A stretch of 64,000 nt of DNA from Anatilimnocola aggregata (lineage in GTDB: Bacteria; Planctomycetota; Planctomycetia; Pirellulales; Pirellulaceae). Positions 35,488-45,040 of the stretch are shown here, piece after piece. The translations under genes were made by a program, and so were the position numbers. The first letter of the stretch is position 1. Each line of letters begins with the position of its first letter. The notes under the pieces were generated by a model, which did no database searches, was not told the DNA's origin, and was given only the letters and a program-made list of their open reading frames with translations. The stretch spans positions 3,100,001 through 3,164,000 of the forward strand of contig NZ_CP036274.1 of the NCBI RefSeq assembly GCF_007747655.1. The letters are read 5' to 3'.

Positions 35488-37439
35488 GAAGACTTACCTT
35501 TCTTGCGAACGCGCTTGCCGAAGATATTCTTGCCGCCCCCACCACCGCCACCGATGTCCTCGCGTTTTCCCTTGCCCGTAATCTTGCCCGGATACTTACC
35601 CCGGGCTCCACGATTCTCTTGAGGACGAGCGGCCACCAACTTGCCGGGGCGGCGTGGCATCTTGGCAGGTCGTTCGTCACTGCGGATCGCATCACCGCGA
35701 GGAGCCTCAGGGTTGATCGCGACATGGCGACCGGCGACGCGGGTCATTTGCTGACCGGGACGACCGGTGCCGCGCCCCTTGTTAGGCCGGCCTTCACCGC
35801 GAGCACCTTCGACCCGGGCAGCTTCCGTACGTTGTCCGCGACGTCCTCCTTCGGGCTTGGATCCTGGGGATCGCGATCCTGCGGGCCTCGCTCCAGTTGG
35901 GTTGCGGCGGTCATCACGCCCACGATTGCCACCGGGACGATCACTGCGCCCTGACTCTTGCCGTACGCCACGCCCCCGCGATTCGGGCATTTCTTCTTCC
36001 CGTCGATGTCGTTGGCCCCGACGCTGCTCTTGTCCCGATGCCGACCGATGCCCCGTACGCGGTTCAGCTCGCAGCGGACCCGATCGATCCGATCTGGCCG
36101 CAACCTTGTTGCCAGCAGATTTGTTTCCGACTGGCTTTGTCTCTTCACGCCGGCGCGGTTGCGGGCGAGTGGATGCTGGTTCACGCACCCGAGCAGGCTG
36201 TAGCGGCGGTGGGCCATCTTCGTCGAAGTCGATCACATCGCCACGAGGAGCGGGGCCGGAACGGGGCGGACCCTCGTCATCTGTGATCTCTTCCATGATG
36301 ACGGTTTGCTTGACGTGAGTAGTTTCGTCATCGTCATCGTCTTCATCGTCGTCGCTGAAGTCACTTTCCTCTTCACTGTCGTCATCAAAGTCGTCATCCG
36401 CGAAGCTATCGAGGAAGTCTTCATCGTCGTCCTCAAAATCTTTGCCTGCGAGCAACTTGGCTGCGATGGAACTCGCACTAGGTGGTTTTTTGGCTGGAGT
36501 CGAAGGGCTGGCACTCGGAATAGCAGCTTCCGCTGCGGGGCGTTTCTTCGGTGCTTTAATAGGCTGTTCGAGAATGACTACCTGTTCGGTGGACTCAGCA
36601 ACCGTCTCGAGCTCCCGAGGGGGAACTTTCTTCTTCTCTTTGCGCTTCTGCCGCGAGATTGCCAGGAGTGATTCGATCTCGGCACCGCTTAGTTTCCGCC
36701 ATTCGCCCGTTTCGAGCATGCCGAGCTTGAGTCCCCCTATGGCAATCCGCTTCAGCTTGAGAACCTTGTGTCCTACTTTCGCCAGAACACGCCGAATCTC
36801 GCGATTGCGCCCTTCATCGAGCACCATCAATAGATCGCTGCTTTGCTTGTGGCGTCCCTTTACCACGACGGACTCAACTTTGCAAAAGCCTTCGGCCAAA
36901 TGCACGCCGCGGCGGAGCTTAGCCAATGCTTCCGGACCAGGGCGTCCTGCCACGCGGACCAGATAGGTTTTTTCCACGCCATAACGTGGGTGCGTGATAT
37001 GGTTGGCAAATAGTCCGTCGTTGGTGACGAGGATCAAGCCCTCGCTCGCGCGGTCGAGACGACCCACAGCAAAGACGCGCTCGTCGTTCGGAACCAGATC
37101 GATCACCCGGGCGCGACCGGACGGGTCGAAGTTCGTGCAGACGACGTCGACGGGCTTATTCAGTGCGAAGTAGACCCGCTTAGGCTGCCGCAGGGGTTCG
37201 CCATCGACCCGAATCTCTTGCGAGCTGGGATCGACTCGCGTTCCAAGCTCCGTCACGACCTTGCGGTCCACTTCCACCCGGCCTTCGCGAATGAGTTCTT
37301 CGCAGTCCCGGCGGCTGGCAACTCCTGCCGCTGCCAGCACTTTTTGCAATCGCTGGGCACCGGCGGTTTCGTGTTCGGCGGCAGCGCGGCCAGAGGGGCG
37401 AGACTGCTGGTTAGGTCGACTTTTTCGGGGGCGTGTCAT
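35484..37439 (-). CDS. RluB/RsuA-type pseudouridine synthase with long charged tail
   Basis: From ATG 37439 (MTRPRKSRPNQQ) the product has 651 residues, about twice the family size. An S4 RNA-binding domain (LQKVLAAAGVASRRDCEELI) leads to the synthase domain: the catalytic Asp is in GRLDRASEGLILVTNDG, and GRNREIRRVLAKVGHKVLKL is the usual second motif. After about residue 290 come an Ala/Pro linker, a very acidic block rich in Asp/Glu (DDEDFLDSFADDDFDDD), and an Arg/Gly/Lys-rich tail of about 200 residues ending GKRVRKKGKSS. The tail probably binds RNA or ribosomes, which is inference. Confidence 0.9.
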   Translation of the reverse strand: MTRPRKSRPNQQSRPSGRAAAEHETAGAQRLQKVLAAAGVASRRDCEELIREGRVEVDRKVVTELGTRVDPSSQEIRVDGEPLRQPKRVYFALNKPVDVVCTNFDPSGRARVIDLVPNDERVFAVGRLDRASEGLILVTNDGLFANHITHPRYGVEKTYLVRVAGRPGPEALAKLRRGVHLAEGFCKVESVVVKGRHKQSSDLLMVLDEGRNREIRRVLAKVGHKVLKLKRIAIGGLKLGMLETGEWRKLSGAEIESLLAISRQKRKEKKKVPPRELETVAESTEQVVILEQPIKAPKKRPAAEAAIPSASPSTPAKKPPSASSIAAKLLAGKDFEDDDEDFLDSFADDDFDDDSEEESDFSDDDEDDDDDETTHVKQTVIMEEITDDEGPPRSGPAPRGDVIDFDEDGPPPLQPARVREPASTRPQPRRREETKPVGNKSAGNKVAARSDRSGPLRAEPRTGHRSASGQEQRRGQRHRREEEMPESRGRGVRQESGRSDRPGGNRGRDDRRNPTGARPAGSRSPGSKPEGGRRGQRTEAARVEGARGEGRPNKGRGTGRPGQQMTRVAGRHVAINPEAPRGDAIRSDERPAKMPRRPGKLVAARPQENRGARGKYPGKITGKGKREDIGGGGGGGKNIFGKRVRKKGKSS

Positions 37440-37682
37440 GGAAGCCAATCGAGGGAAAGGGGAAGCACGTGGAGCGACTGTCGGCGTGCCTCCAGGCAAA
37501 TGCAGAACCATCAATTTAGCCGAATGACGGGAAAACAGCCATGGCCGCCGCGGATCTCCTAGCAAACTGCGAATGAACGAACAGCGTCGCATGCTCCCTG
37601 AACTGAGGGGCCTGTCGACCGTCGCGCGGCAAGCCCTGCCGCCTCGCCGTAAAAGCCGAAAGGGAAGGAGCCTGATATTCCG

Positions 37683-37814
37683 ATGAATCGTTTGCTGCGG
37701 ATCATTCCGCCCCTACCGGCCGCACCGCCATCTCCTGCCTCGGTTCGTTCCCGCTGCAGCCCACCTAATCCGTACGGTTTGACACCCGTTCGCAATCCCG
37801 TGCATCTCTTGTGA
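37683..37814 (+). CDS. Possible short upstream ORF (43 codons)
   Basis: An ATG at 37683, preceded 13 bases upstream by GGGAAGGAG, opens a 43-codon frame (MNRLLRIIPPLPAAPPSPAS, then a Pro/Arg-rich part) that ends 12 bases before the Tat-protein ATG. It has no recognisable domain. It could be a leader peptide or chance. The rest of the 37440-37826 gap shows nothing clear. Confidence 0.25.
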   Translation: MNRLLRIIPPLPAAPPSPASVRSRCSPPNPYGLTPVRNPVHLL

Positions 37815-37826
37815 GGATGGTCGCCT

Positions 37827-38840
37827 ATGTCCAGCCCCGTTTCACGCCGTCACTTCCTGCTTGGTTCCGCCGCTGCACTGGCGGTTGGACAATTGGCAAA
37901 CGCAGAGCCTAAAGTTCCGGTGGGTACTCCGCTGCCGAAGCAATCACTCAAGGGAGTCGTGGTACCAGGAACGGGATCGCGCGTGCCACGAACGGGCGAC
38001 GACTTCGAAGCCGACGATTGGATTTACTATCCCCAGCACCCGAAGAGCAGCTACAACATCGACGAGAACATCCGGGCTCCAGGGGGTGTGAGCAAGAACT
38101 ATCTGTGGGTGGAAGCTGCGAAACGCGGTACTCCCGACATCGTGAAGCGAGTGCCGACGCCGAAGGGCGGCATCGAAGGGAGCAAGGGTTCGATTATGAT
38201 GCAAACGCTCTACTCGGGAGTTCCCGGGCGGTTGTCGGGAGCCGATCAACAGGATGACTTGCTGCAAGATGTGAAGGGACGCTTTGGCAGCGAAATTCCT
38301 GTGTCTTGGACTCCCAATGTCGTGGTGCGAGTGTACGTGCCCGCCGCTGAGAAATGGGAAATGCGTTACGCCTACACCTTTGGCTTTCGCGCTGGCCTAA
38401 TGGGGCATACACCGAAAGGGAAGAGTGACGAATACTGGCCCGGCATCTTCCTCGAACAGCAGTTCGATCTAAAAAATAGCGAGAAACATTCCTTCGTGCG
38501 GGCTCGCATTCGCGGCGACGAATGGGGCCGCGACCTGCCTGGTCCGACGTACGAATGCGAAACGTGGATTACGATGGGCATGAGTTTCACGCCCGATGGC
38601 CGCTGCCATTTCTTTTCGAGGGCCGGTGTCGATAACCTGACCGAAGCCGATCATCTCGGTTCCTGGTATAGCTATAACTGGCGAGCGCACACGTTCATGG
38701 CCTACTTTTTTAACGTCATGAACATGGACGACGGCCGTTCGCTCTCGACGCCGTGGATCATTGACGATCCGATGCTGTATGTCGCTTCGGCACCGCAACT
38801 CCGTTCCGCCCAAACGCCGCCGGCCGCGAGCAAACGATAG
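37827..38840 (+). CDS. Tat-exported protein of unknown function
   Basis: The 337-aa product begins SSPVSRRHFLLGSAAALAV, a twin-arginine (SRRHFL) Tat signal with cleavage near ANA-EP. The mature domain is rich in Tyr, Trp, Gly and Asp (DDWIYYPQHPKSSYNIDEN; AGLMGHTPKGKSDEYWPGIF; HLGSWYSYNWRAHTF), which suggests a beta-rich, folded protein exported already folded, possibly with a metal or cofactor. I do not recognise the family. It is alone on the plus strand, converging on fabI. Confidence 0.8.
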   Translation: MSSPVSRRHFLLGSAAALAVGQLANAEPKVPVGTPLPKQSLKGVVVPGTGSRVPRTGDDFEADDWIYYPQHPKSSYNIDENIRAPGGVSKNYLWVEAAKRGTPDIVKRVPTPKGGIEGSKGSIMMQTLYSGVPGRLSGADQQDDLLQDVKGRFGSEIPVSWTPNVVVRVYVPAAEKWEMRYAYTFGFRAGLMGHTPKGKSDEYWPGIFLEQQFDLKNSEKHSFVRARIRGDEWGRDLPGPTYECETWITMGMSFTPDGRCHFFSRAGVDNLTEADHLGSWYSYNWRAHTFMAYFFNVMNMDDGRSLSTPWIIDDPMLYVASAPQLRSAQTPPAASKR

Positions 38841-38849
38841 CGTGCACTG

Positions 38850-39668
38850 CTATTCCGGCCGCATGGCGCGCCGGATGACGTCCGCATCGAAGTAGTTCGT
38901 ACTCATGCCCGCGTCGACAATCAGATTCTGCGCTTGAATGCCGGATGAACGCGGGCTGAGGAGGAAGACGGCAACATTCGCCGCTTCCTCGGTCGTCAAG
39001 GCTGCTTTACGCGGGATCACTTGCTCGGCATATAAATACGAGTCGATATAGCCGGGAATACCGGCGGAAGCACTGGTCTTGAGCAGCGACGGCCCCACGG
39101 CATTGAAGCGCACTCGCGAAAAACGACTGAACGACTTCGCCAAAAAGGCCAGCGAGGAGTCGAGGGCTGCTTTAATCGGTGCCATGTAGCCATAGTTCTC
39201 GCTGGCCATTCGCGTCGTCGAAATCGATACAGTTACCACACTCGCATCTTCCGCCAGCACATCCTTCAGCGCGTTGCTCAGCGCCATTAGCGAGTAGCAC
39301 GAAATATCCATGGCCCGCAGAAATGCCCGCTTGGGCGTCTCGTGAAACGGCTTCATCCCGTCGCTGTAGTCAGCAAAGGCAATCGAATGCAACAGCCCTG
39401 CAAATTTTTTGCCGGTTGCGATTAGGTCCTCGCGCAGCCGTTGAATTTGATCTTCGAACTCGACATCGCAAACGAAAACCGGCCGGCTGCCAATCAGCTT
39501 CTGCACACTGGCGCGGCGCTCTTCGCTGCGGACGACGAACGTGACTTCTGCGCCACAGGCGATCAATCCCTGTGCCACCTGCCAGGCAACACTCTTTTTA
39601 TTGGCAACGCCCAGGACGATCACCGACTTGCCGGCGAGGCCCAAATAGTCGGGCTGAGGGTCACTCAT
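38850..39668 (-). CDS. fabI: Enoyl-ACP reductase FabI
   Basis: The 272-aa short-chain dehydrogenase-like protein has [20 protein letters not shown] (NADH-binding, FabI-type loop with SVAW), [14 protein letters not shown], and [17 protein letters not shown] holding the Tyr-x6-Lys pair typical of FabI (an extra residue spacing compared with ordinary SDRs). The C-terminal [18 protein letters not shown] is as in FabI. It completes each fatty-acid elongation cycle. Its ATG overlaps the stop of the zinc-ribbon gene by four bases. Confidence 0.95.
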   Translation of the reverse strand: MSDPQPDYLGLAGKSVIVLGVANKKSVAWQVAQGLIACGAEVTFVVRSEERRASVQKLIGSRPVFVCDVEFEDQIQRLREDLIATGKKFAGLLHSIAFADYSDGMKPFHETPKRAFLRAMDISCYSLMALSNALKDVLAEDASVVTVSISTTRMASENYGYMAPIKAALDSSLAFLAKSFSRFSRVRFNAVGPSLLKTSASAGIPGYIDSYLYAEQVIPRKAALTTEEAANVAVFLLSPRSSGIQAQNLIVDAGMSTNYFDADVIRRAMRPE

Positions 39669-40252
39669 CGATCTTCCTCATCGTCTTCGTCCTCATCATC
39701 CTCACCTTCTTCGTGCTCGTGCTCGTCGTCCTCGGGCACCTGGTTCTCGGTCCAATACTCTTCGTTAGAAAGCAACTCTTCGACAACTGATTTGTCCGTT
39801 AAGGCTTCGACTTGCGGCACGCAGTTGATCTCGTGATAAGAATGCATCCCTTCCATCGAGATCTCTTCGACCGTGGTGGGGATAAACCAGCCATCGAGAT
39901 AGACGTACTCTTCGCCCAACTCCAGTTCTTCGCACATGACTTGCATCGCCTCGACCCAGGCCGCGACATCGTCCTCCGTGGGAGCGTCAAAACCCGGCCC
40001 GCGTCCCTGAAGATCGCGCAGGGCCGTTGCTTCCCACGATTCATTCAATTCCACCGCGACCGCAAATGAAAACGCTTTGCGGCACTTCGCGCAGCAGAAC
40101 AGCCAACCGCAACCGCACCAGGGACAATCCATCTGCGGCGGGAAAGTGATCAGCGCTTCGTCGCACTGGCAGTGGCAAACGAGCTTATCGTTTGCCCGCT
40201 TTAAGTACAGGTGCTTTTTGGGACGAGCGGTGAGCGGAGTGGACTTTGACAT
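39665..40252 (-). CDS. Cysteine-rich zinc-ribbon protein with acidic tail
   Basis: The 195-aa product opens with basic residues, then a cysteine cluster ([25 protein letters not shown]) with at least eight Cys that probably bind zinc. The middle includes [19 protein letters not shown], and the last ~30 residues are almost all Asp/Glu/His ([20 protein letters not shown]). It is not a family I know. It is the first gene before fabI, overlapping by four bases, and has its own -10 candidate at 40276-40303. Confidence 0.85.
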   Translation of the reverse strand: MSKSTPLTARPKKHLYLKRANDKLVCHCQCDEALITFPPQMDCPWCGCGWLFCCAKCRKAFSFAVAVELNESWEATALRDLQGRGPGFDAPTEDDVAAWVEAMQVMCEELELGEEYVYLDGWFIPTTVEEISMEGMHSYHEINCVPQVEALTDKSVVEELLSNEEYWTENQVPEDDEHEHEEGEDDEDEDDEEDR

Positions 40253-40275
40253 AACCGGGGCTTCGGCTGAAGGGT

Positions 40276-40303
40276 ATTGTAAGGACTATTGTTTAGGGGC
40301 CAA
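40276..40303 (-). promoter_or_regulatory. Putative sigma-70-like promoter for the zinc-ribbon/fabI pair
   Basis: On the minus strand TTGGCC, 16 bases, TACAAT; the -10 ends 23 bases before the ATG at 40252. It overlaps the last codons of fabZ. Confidence 0.45.
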
Positions 40304-40711
40304 CTTAACGACGAAGTTGAGCGTGCAGGCAGGCTTTCCTTCGTGCAGAATCTTGCCGGACAGAAAGTAGGCATCGCTGACTCGGTCGTCGAGATTGGCC
40401 TCGATTTCGACAGTATCGCCAGGGCGGATCATCCGCTTGAATTTCACATCGTTGAGTCGACCGGCAACCGGCACGCAATTAGTAGCCTGGGCGACTTCAC
40501 TGAGCAACACCGCGCCGGCTTGCATCGTCGCTTCGCACAGAATAACGCCAGGTACCAGCGGATAATCGGGATAGTGTCCCTGGAAGTAGAACTCTTCAGC
40601 CCGAAATGTTTTGCGGCAGACAACACGATTGGTTTCGCGCGAGACGATTTCATCCAGAAGCAGCATCGGTGGGCGATGTGGGATCGAATCCAGAATCTCG
40701 GCAAGTGACAT
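40286..40711 (-). CDS. fabZ: 3-hydroxyacyl-ACP dehydratase FabZ
   Basis: From ATG 40711 (SLAEILDSIPHRPPMLLLDE) the product has 141 residues, normal for FabZ; the frame is open 26 codons more but that part is unlike FabZ. The active-site His is in QGHYPDYPLVPGVILCEATMQ, and the hotdog-fold strands NDVKFKRMIRPGDTVEIEA follow. It dehydrates hydroxyacyl-ACP in fatty-acid elongation. It is on the same strand as the zinc-ribbon/fabI pair, 33 bp before it. Confidence 0.93.
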   Translation of the reverse strand: MSLAEILDSIPHRPPMLLLDEIVSRETNRVVCRKTFRAEEFYFQGHYPDYPLVPGVILCEATMQAGAVLLSEVAQATNCVPVAGRLNDVKFKRMIRPGDTVEIEANLDDRVSDAYFLSGKILHEGKPACTLNFVVKLAPKQ

Positions 40712-40808
40712 GCAAGCGGCCAATCCGGCGGAAGAGAGTAGTAAGCGAAACGTTGCGGCCAGCAGATTGAACCATTGTCGAAGAGACACCCAGGTTAGGG
40801 CAAGCGGG

Positions 40809-41294
40809 TTAGAACAGCGGCGGATGTCCTAATTGTCGCCGCATCAACGATAGCTGACCGATGTGCAGCGACAAATGCGTGGTCATGAGCAGGGCTACCA
40901 GATCGCCAATGGTCGCAACAGGCGAGCCGTGGAATAAAGCAATCGCATGGGATTGATTCATGGTGTCCTCGTCGGCCTTAACGGCGGCAGCACAGACGGC
41001 CGCGTGTCCCACTTCGAACCGTTCGAGCAAGGTCTCTTTGGTCGGATAGGCATCAGGTGCTGGGGGAATTGCGCTGGGCCCAAAGAGCGTATGCCATGCT
41101 TTGGGGCAGACCATCGGCTGACCCAGCAAACGCAAGGCACTATCGTTCGAGATCGCCAAGTGGCCGAGCACATGCGAAGGTGGATTGACCGCGCCAATCG
41201 TTGTTTGACGGCACTGCTCGTCGCTCATCTCGCCGACTACTTTATGTAGGTAGCCAGCCATAAACTGGGAGAGTCTGGTTTCGCGCTCGAACAT
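40809..41294 (-). CDS. DinB-fold metal-binding protein
   Basis: The 161-aa product has a four-helix-bundle layout of the DinB/YfiT type: an opening helix FERETRLSQFMAGYL, PPSHVLGHLAISND near residue 40 (first His) and TTHLSLHIGQLSLMRRQL near residue 140 (second and third His). Such proteins bind a divalent metal through three His and some are thiol transferases. No substrate is evident. The gene lies between the CrtI-like gene (11 bp) and fabZ. Confidence 0.8.
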   Translation of the reverse strand: MFERETRLSQFMAGYLHKVVGEMSDEQCRQTTIGAVNPPSHVLGHLAISNDSALRLLGQPMVCPKAWHTLFGPSAIPPAPDAYPTKETLLERFEVGHAAVCAAAVKADEDTMNQSHAIALFHGSPVATIGDLVALLMTTHLSLHIGQLSLMRRQLGHPPLF

Positions 41295-41305
41295 GTTGCT
41301 GCCTG

Positions 41306-42751
41306 TTATTCTGCCGCGTGCGGCTGGGGCGCTGGTGCTTTCATGAGCAGTGCATCGACATCGTTGGCGACGATCACACCATAGTTGATCGCACCCAACC
41401 AGCCCGACATGATGATGCCGACGCTGCCGGCGTGATAGAGTCCGCTCACTTGTTCCGGCAATGCGCGGCTTACTCCCAGTCCCTCGAACTTGGTTCCAAA
41501 ACTGGCGCCGGCAACATGCTGCGTGTAGTGCTGAAAAGTCTTAGGAGTGGCCGCTTCCACGTGATCCAGCCGCTCGCGGATGCCAGGAATATAGTTGTTC
41601 AAATGATCGAGCGTTCCCTCAATTAACTCCTGCTTACTGGCTTCGTAATCTTCGTCCGAAAGTTTGGCCCAATCGGCAAAGTTGGCGTTGGTGCTGGAAA
41701 CAATCAGGCAGCGCGGCCGGCCTTGCGGGCGCGTGCGCGGGTAGTAGAACGAATACGTCCGACTGGTGACATCCTTGCTCAGCAGCAGATCGGTGCGAAA
41801 TTCCTTGGCGGTGCTGGTGAAAAACAAGTCGCCCATGTTTTCGTCCACGCGTTCATCCGGCTTCAGGCCGATATAGACCTGCGTGCTGCTGTTGTTGAGT
41901 CGGACCGCTTCGGCATCGTCGACAAACTTGCGATCGAAATGCTCTTTGCCCGCAAGTTTCAGGATGGTGTATTTCAGGTTGGCATTGCTGACGACTGCTC
42001 GGCAGCCAATCTTGCGGCCGTTGATGGTAACGCCTGTGACGCGGTCGTTCTCGATGTGAATCTTTTCGACATCGCAATTGATGCGCACATCGACCCCACT
42101 GGCCTTGAGGTCGTCGTGCATCAACTGCACAAGCCGATCGGTGCCACCCTCGAAGGTATAAACCCCTTTCGACATGAAGTTCGAAAAGACGATGCCATAG
42201 GTTATGGCCGGGTCTTCGAGCGTGCTGCCGTTGGCGTAAACAATGGGCTCCATCAACAGGCGAACGACATCTGGCCGGCCTGGAAAGAACCGCTCGAAGA
42301 GTTGCCCGGTCGTCAGTTTTTGATCGTCGTAAAAGTTCATCCCGCGTGCGGTATCAAAGAACGCCTTGATGGTTGCCGCCTCGATCCCGAACCGCTCAAT
42401 GAGCAAGCGAGTGAAGTCGTCGCGGTTGTAGCTGGTCGTCAGCGAGAACATCGGGTTATCGAACCGAATATTCTTCAAAGGCACGATCGATTCGGCGATT
42501 TCCTCCGTCCAATAGCGGCGACAACTTTTGATCATTCCAAATGGAAAGCCGTGCAACGATACATCGAAGATGTGACCACCGGGGCGCTTGAACCAGGTGG
42601 CCATGCCGCCGAGTTTGTAGTGCTGTTCTGCCAGCAGCACGCGATGCCCCGCACGGCCGAGGATGTTCGCGGCCGTCATGCCAGCGAGACCGCTGCCGAT
42701 GACGACCACGTCATACTCGTCGCTGGCACCTTTGAGAAAATCCTTCGGCAT
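41306..42751 (-). CDS. CrtI-like FAD-dependent oxidoreductase
   Basis: From ATG 42751 ([16 protein letters not shown]) the product has 481 residues; the frame is open 17 codons upstream into the repeat at 42771-42828. The FAD/NAD fold is [30 protein letters not shown], and the C-terminal [22 protein letters not shown] is the second FAD-contact motif of the carotenoid desaturase/retinol saturase family. Substrates in the family are long isoprenoids. No crtB or crtE is adjacent, so a different substrate is possible. Confidence 0.88.
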   Translation of the reverse strand: MPKDFLKGASDEYDVVVIGSGLAGMTAANILGRAGHRVLLAEQHYKLGGMATWFKRPGGHIFDVSLHGFPFGMIKSCRRYWTEEIAESIVPLKNIRFDNPMFSLTTSYNRDDFTRLLIERFGIEAATIKAFFDTARGMNFYDDQKLTTGQLFERFFPGRPDVVRLLMEPIVYANGSTLEDPAITYGIVFSNFMSKGVYTFEGGTDRLVQLMHDDLKASGVDVRINCDVEKIHIENDRVTGVTINGRKIGCRAVVSNANLKYTILKLAGKEHFDRKFVDDAEAVRLNNSSTQVYIGLKPDERVDENMGDLFFTSTAKEFRTDLLLSKDVTSRTYSFYYPRTRPQGRPRCLIVSSTNANFADWAKLSDEDYEASKQELIEGTLDHLNNYIPGIRERLDHVEAATPKTFQHYTQHVAGASFGTKFEGLGVSRALPEQVSGLYHAGSVGIIMSGWLGAINYGVIVANDVDALLMKAPAPQPHAAE

Positions 42752-42770
42752 CCAAATTCCTTCTGCTCTT

Positions 42771-42828
42771 GTTGGAGTACTGGCATTGGCCAGTACTCCC
42801 AAGGCCGGCTAAAGCCGGTACTCCAACT
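42771..42828. repeat. REP-type palindrome cluster with TTGGAGTAC ends
   Basis: The outer arms GTTGGAGTAC / GTACTCCAAC enclose an inner hairpin GGAGTACTGGC / GCCAGTACTCC and a second, CCGGC / GCCGG. It separates the CrtI-like gene from the DUF1080 gene and overlaps the DUF1080 stop by two bases. Confidence 0.75.
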
Positions 42829-44125
42829 ATTTTGCCAGTTCCACAGCACGCAGATTCCGGAACGACAAGTCGGTCGTCGGATCGTGTCCCTGAATCTGCA
42901 ACGTACCCGCTTCCGTTCGCAGGCCCTCGCGCGGGTTTGTGTGAGGCTTCCGTTCATCGGTCCAAGCTGTGACCGGATAACCATTCACCCAGCACTCGAT
43001 GTTCGCGCCATCGGCAATCAAAGTCTGGTGGAACCATTCGTTGTCGTTCGAAACAACCATGCGGGCGGGAATTCGACGGTAAATGCCACCCGTGCCGAAA
43101 TCCTTGGGTTTCGTGCGGTCCCCGTCCTTATAACCGTTGTGAATCTGGCACTCATAACCGTTGGTCACTTCGCCAGGAATGCAACGGAAAAAGATCCCGC
43201 TGTTTAATTCCTTCGCGTTGCTGATGCATTCCCATTGAGCCACGAAGTCACCGAACGTGGCCTCGCTTTCCAAACTGCCGCGGCCATCCTTTACGTTGAT
43301 CTCGCCCGCTTCGGTTACGGTGAACTTGCTCTTGGATCCGGCCACATCTTTCCAGCCGGTCAAGTCTTTGCCATTGGCAAGCGAGGTCATGCCCAGCGGC
43401 TTGAGCTTGATGTTTTTGAACTCGACTTGACCTTCGTTCAGTTGCAAGCCAACGTATCCGCGGCCAACCGGTTTTTCGTCGACATACTCCAGCACGGTCT
43501 TGCCGTTCAGATCGACCTTGGCTTTACCACCGACAAGCGTGACGTGAAACGTTTGCCATTCGCGGCTGTCGGGAACTTCGTCGGCTTTTTTGCGCCCTAC
43601 AAAACTACCGGTGGGAAACGGATTCTCGGGAGGGGCGATATTCAGTTCGTAGCACTTGGTCGTGACATCTTCCTTACCTACCACTGGTGAGGTTCGCAGG
43701 AAGACGCCGCTGTTGGTCCCCTTCGCAGCGCGAAAATCGACCTTGAGCTCGTAGTCGGCAAATTGCACATGTGTGCAAAGTAAACCTTTCTCGCCGCCGC
43801 CTACCACAATCGCTCCGTCATTCACGCGCCAGTCGGCTTTGCTGTGGGCTTGCCAGCCGAACAGGGACGTGCCGTCGAACAGGGCGATCCAGCCGTCCTT
43901 TAGTTCATCTGCGGTCAGCAGGGCAGGGGCCTCTTTCACCGGCTTGGCCGCCACCAGAGTTTCTGCCTTGTCGGTCGGCCTCTTATCGGCCTGCGCGATC
44001 TGCTCGGCGATCTTCTTCGCTGGCGGTGGTGTGAACTTGACCGTTGATTCTTGGCCAATGCAGCCAGCAGTTGGCAGGCTAAACACGACAGCCAGAAGCG
44101 TGGCGAATAGAACAGTCGATCGCAT
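42827..44125 (-). CDS. Lipoprotein with two DUF1080 (LamG-like) domains
   Basis: From ATG 44125 (MRSTVLFATLLAVVFSLPTAGCIGQ, a lipoprotein signal with Cys at about residue 22) the product has 432 residues; 110 codons of open frame before it look non-coding. Two DUF1080/3-keto-disaccharide hydrolase domains follow: WIALFDGTSLFGWQAHSKAD and GKDLTGWKDVAGSKSKFTV each start a domain. Others in this family bind or cleave polysaccharides. It is co-directional with the isomerase gene upstream, 88 bp away. Confidence 0.88.
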   Translation of the reverse strand: MRSTVLFATLLAVVFSLPTAGCIGQESTVKFTPPPAKKIAEQIAQADKRPTDKAETLVAAKPVKEAPALLTADELKDGWIALFDGTSLFGWQAHSKADWRVNDGAIVVGGGEKGLLCTHVQFADYELKVDFRAAKGTNSGVFLRTSPVVGKEDVTTKCYELNIAPPENPFPTGSFVGRKKADEVPDSREWQTFHVTLVGGKAKVDLNGKTVLEYVDEKPVGRGYVGLQLNEGQVEFKNIKLKPLGMTSLANGKDLTGWKDVAGSKSKFTVTEAGEINVKDGRGSLESEATFGDFVAQWECISNAKELNSGIFFRCIPGEVTNGYECQIHNGYKDGDRTKPKDFGTGGIYRRIPARMVVSNDNEWFHQTLIADGANIECWVNGYPVTAWTDERKPHTNPREGLRTEAGTLQIQGHDPTTDLSFRNLRAVELAK

Positions 44126-44213
44126 CGGGTAAGTACCTTGGCGAGAGTTAGACGAGGTTAATTGAAACATTGTAGCAATCCCATGAGCGCCGGTCCGCTG
44201 ACTTTTCGCAGCA

Positions 44214-45035
44214 TCACATCGACGCTTGTCCCAGCAGCCGTCGCAAACAAGTGATTCCAATTTCGCCCATCTGCAGCGGTGGAATGAGCCACAGCTGTGG
44301 GTTGAGGACTTCGAGCGAGACGCAGCCGGTGTAATGAATGGCCCGCAGTCGATCGAGTAACGGAACCAGATCGATGTCTCCTTCGCCAGGCAGGATGCGC
44401 TGGCTGTCGCTGGCCAGTTCGCGCGGCAAGTCGGCGATATCGCACAACTGCACATGGAACAGGTTTTCGCTCGTGAGTGAAGTCAAGTCGGCCGGCTTGC
44501 TCGAACTGGTGTGATAGTGAAACGCGTCTAGACAAATCCCCAAGCTCGGCAAATTGAGATCGGCCAGCAGCATCGCCAGCGTCTTCACGTTGTTGCCGAA
44601 GGCGGCCGACGATTGAAACTCAATCGCCGCTCGCACGCCGTGGTTTCCGCACCGCTGCCCCAGGTCTTGCAGCGAAACCAGCACCCTTTCGAGCATCTGC
44701 TGATCGAAGCCTTGTCGCGGCACATCGCAGGCCACGACGATAGTCCCAATCTCCGCTTGCTGACAAAGTTGCAGCCGGCGGTCGAGCAGTTGCCAGGCTT
44801 CCTGCCGTCGCTCGCCTTGGCTGGCGAGCAACCCACCTTGAAAACTGGCCACTGGCGTTTGCAACTCGAGCTTGTTTCGCAGCCGGCGAAACTCGTCGAG
44901 CGAGTGTTGCTCGAGCCATGTTTCAAACTTCGTCAGCCAGATCTCTACGCTGCCGCAATGGCCGGCAGCGTAGTCTTCCAAGTCCTTGGCGAACGGACTG
45001 TTGAGCGAACAAACCTGGCTGATGGTGGCGAGCAT
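44214..45035 (-). CDS. Sugar phosphate isomerase/epimerase-like TIM-barrel protein
   Basis: The 273-aa product has the xylose isomerase-like TIM-barrel features: VEIWLTKFETWLEQH near residue 33, TIVVACDVPRQG, AAIEFQSSAAFGNN and LGICLDAFHYHTSSSKP, whose Asp and His are in positions of metal ligands. The usual glutamate metal ligand is likely in AAIEFQ. The family covers sugar isomerases and inositol dehydratases; the substrate is unknown. It ends 88 bp before the DUF1080 gene and follows glyQS by 5 bp. Confidence 0.82.
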   Translation of the reverse strand: MLATISQVCSLNSPFAKDLEDYAAGHCGSVEIWLTKFETWLEQHSLDEFRRLRNKLELQTPVASFQGGLLASQGERRQEAWQLLDRRLQLCQQAEIGTIVVACDVPRQGFDQQMLERVLVSLQDLGQRCGNHGVRAAIEFQSSAAFGNNVKTLAMLLADLNLPSLGICLDAFHYHTSSSKPADLTSLTSENLFHVQLCDIADLPRELASDSQRILPGEGDIDLVPLLDRLRAIHYTGCVSLEVLNPQLWLIPPLQMGEIGITCLRRLLGQASM

Positions 45036-45040
45036 GGAAG

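Noticed and set aside
41723-43207. 494-codon plus-strand frame opposite the CrtI-like and DUF1080 genes
   Set aside because: It spans two genes on the other strand and crosses the palindromic repeat, with no start signal.
44126-44455. 110-codon 5' extension of the DUF1080 gene
   Set aside because: The lipoprotein signal begins at 44125; the extension overlaps the isomerase gene and is Cys/Ser/Arg-rich with no signal.
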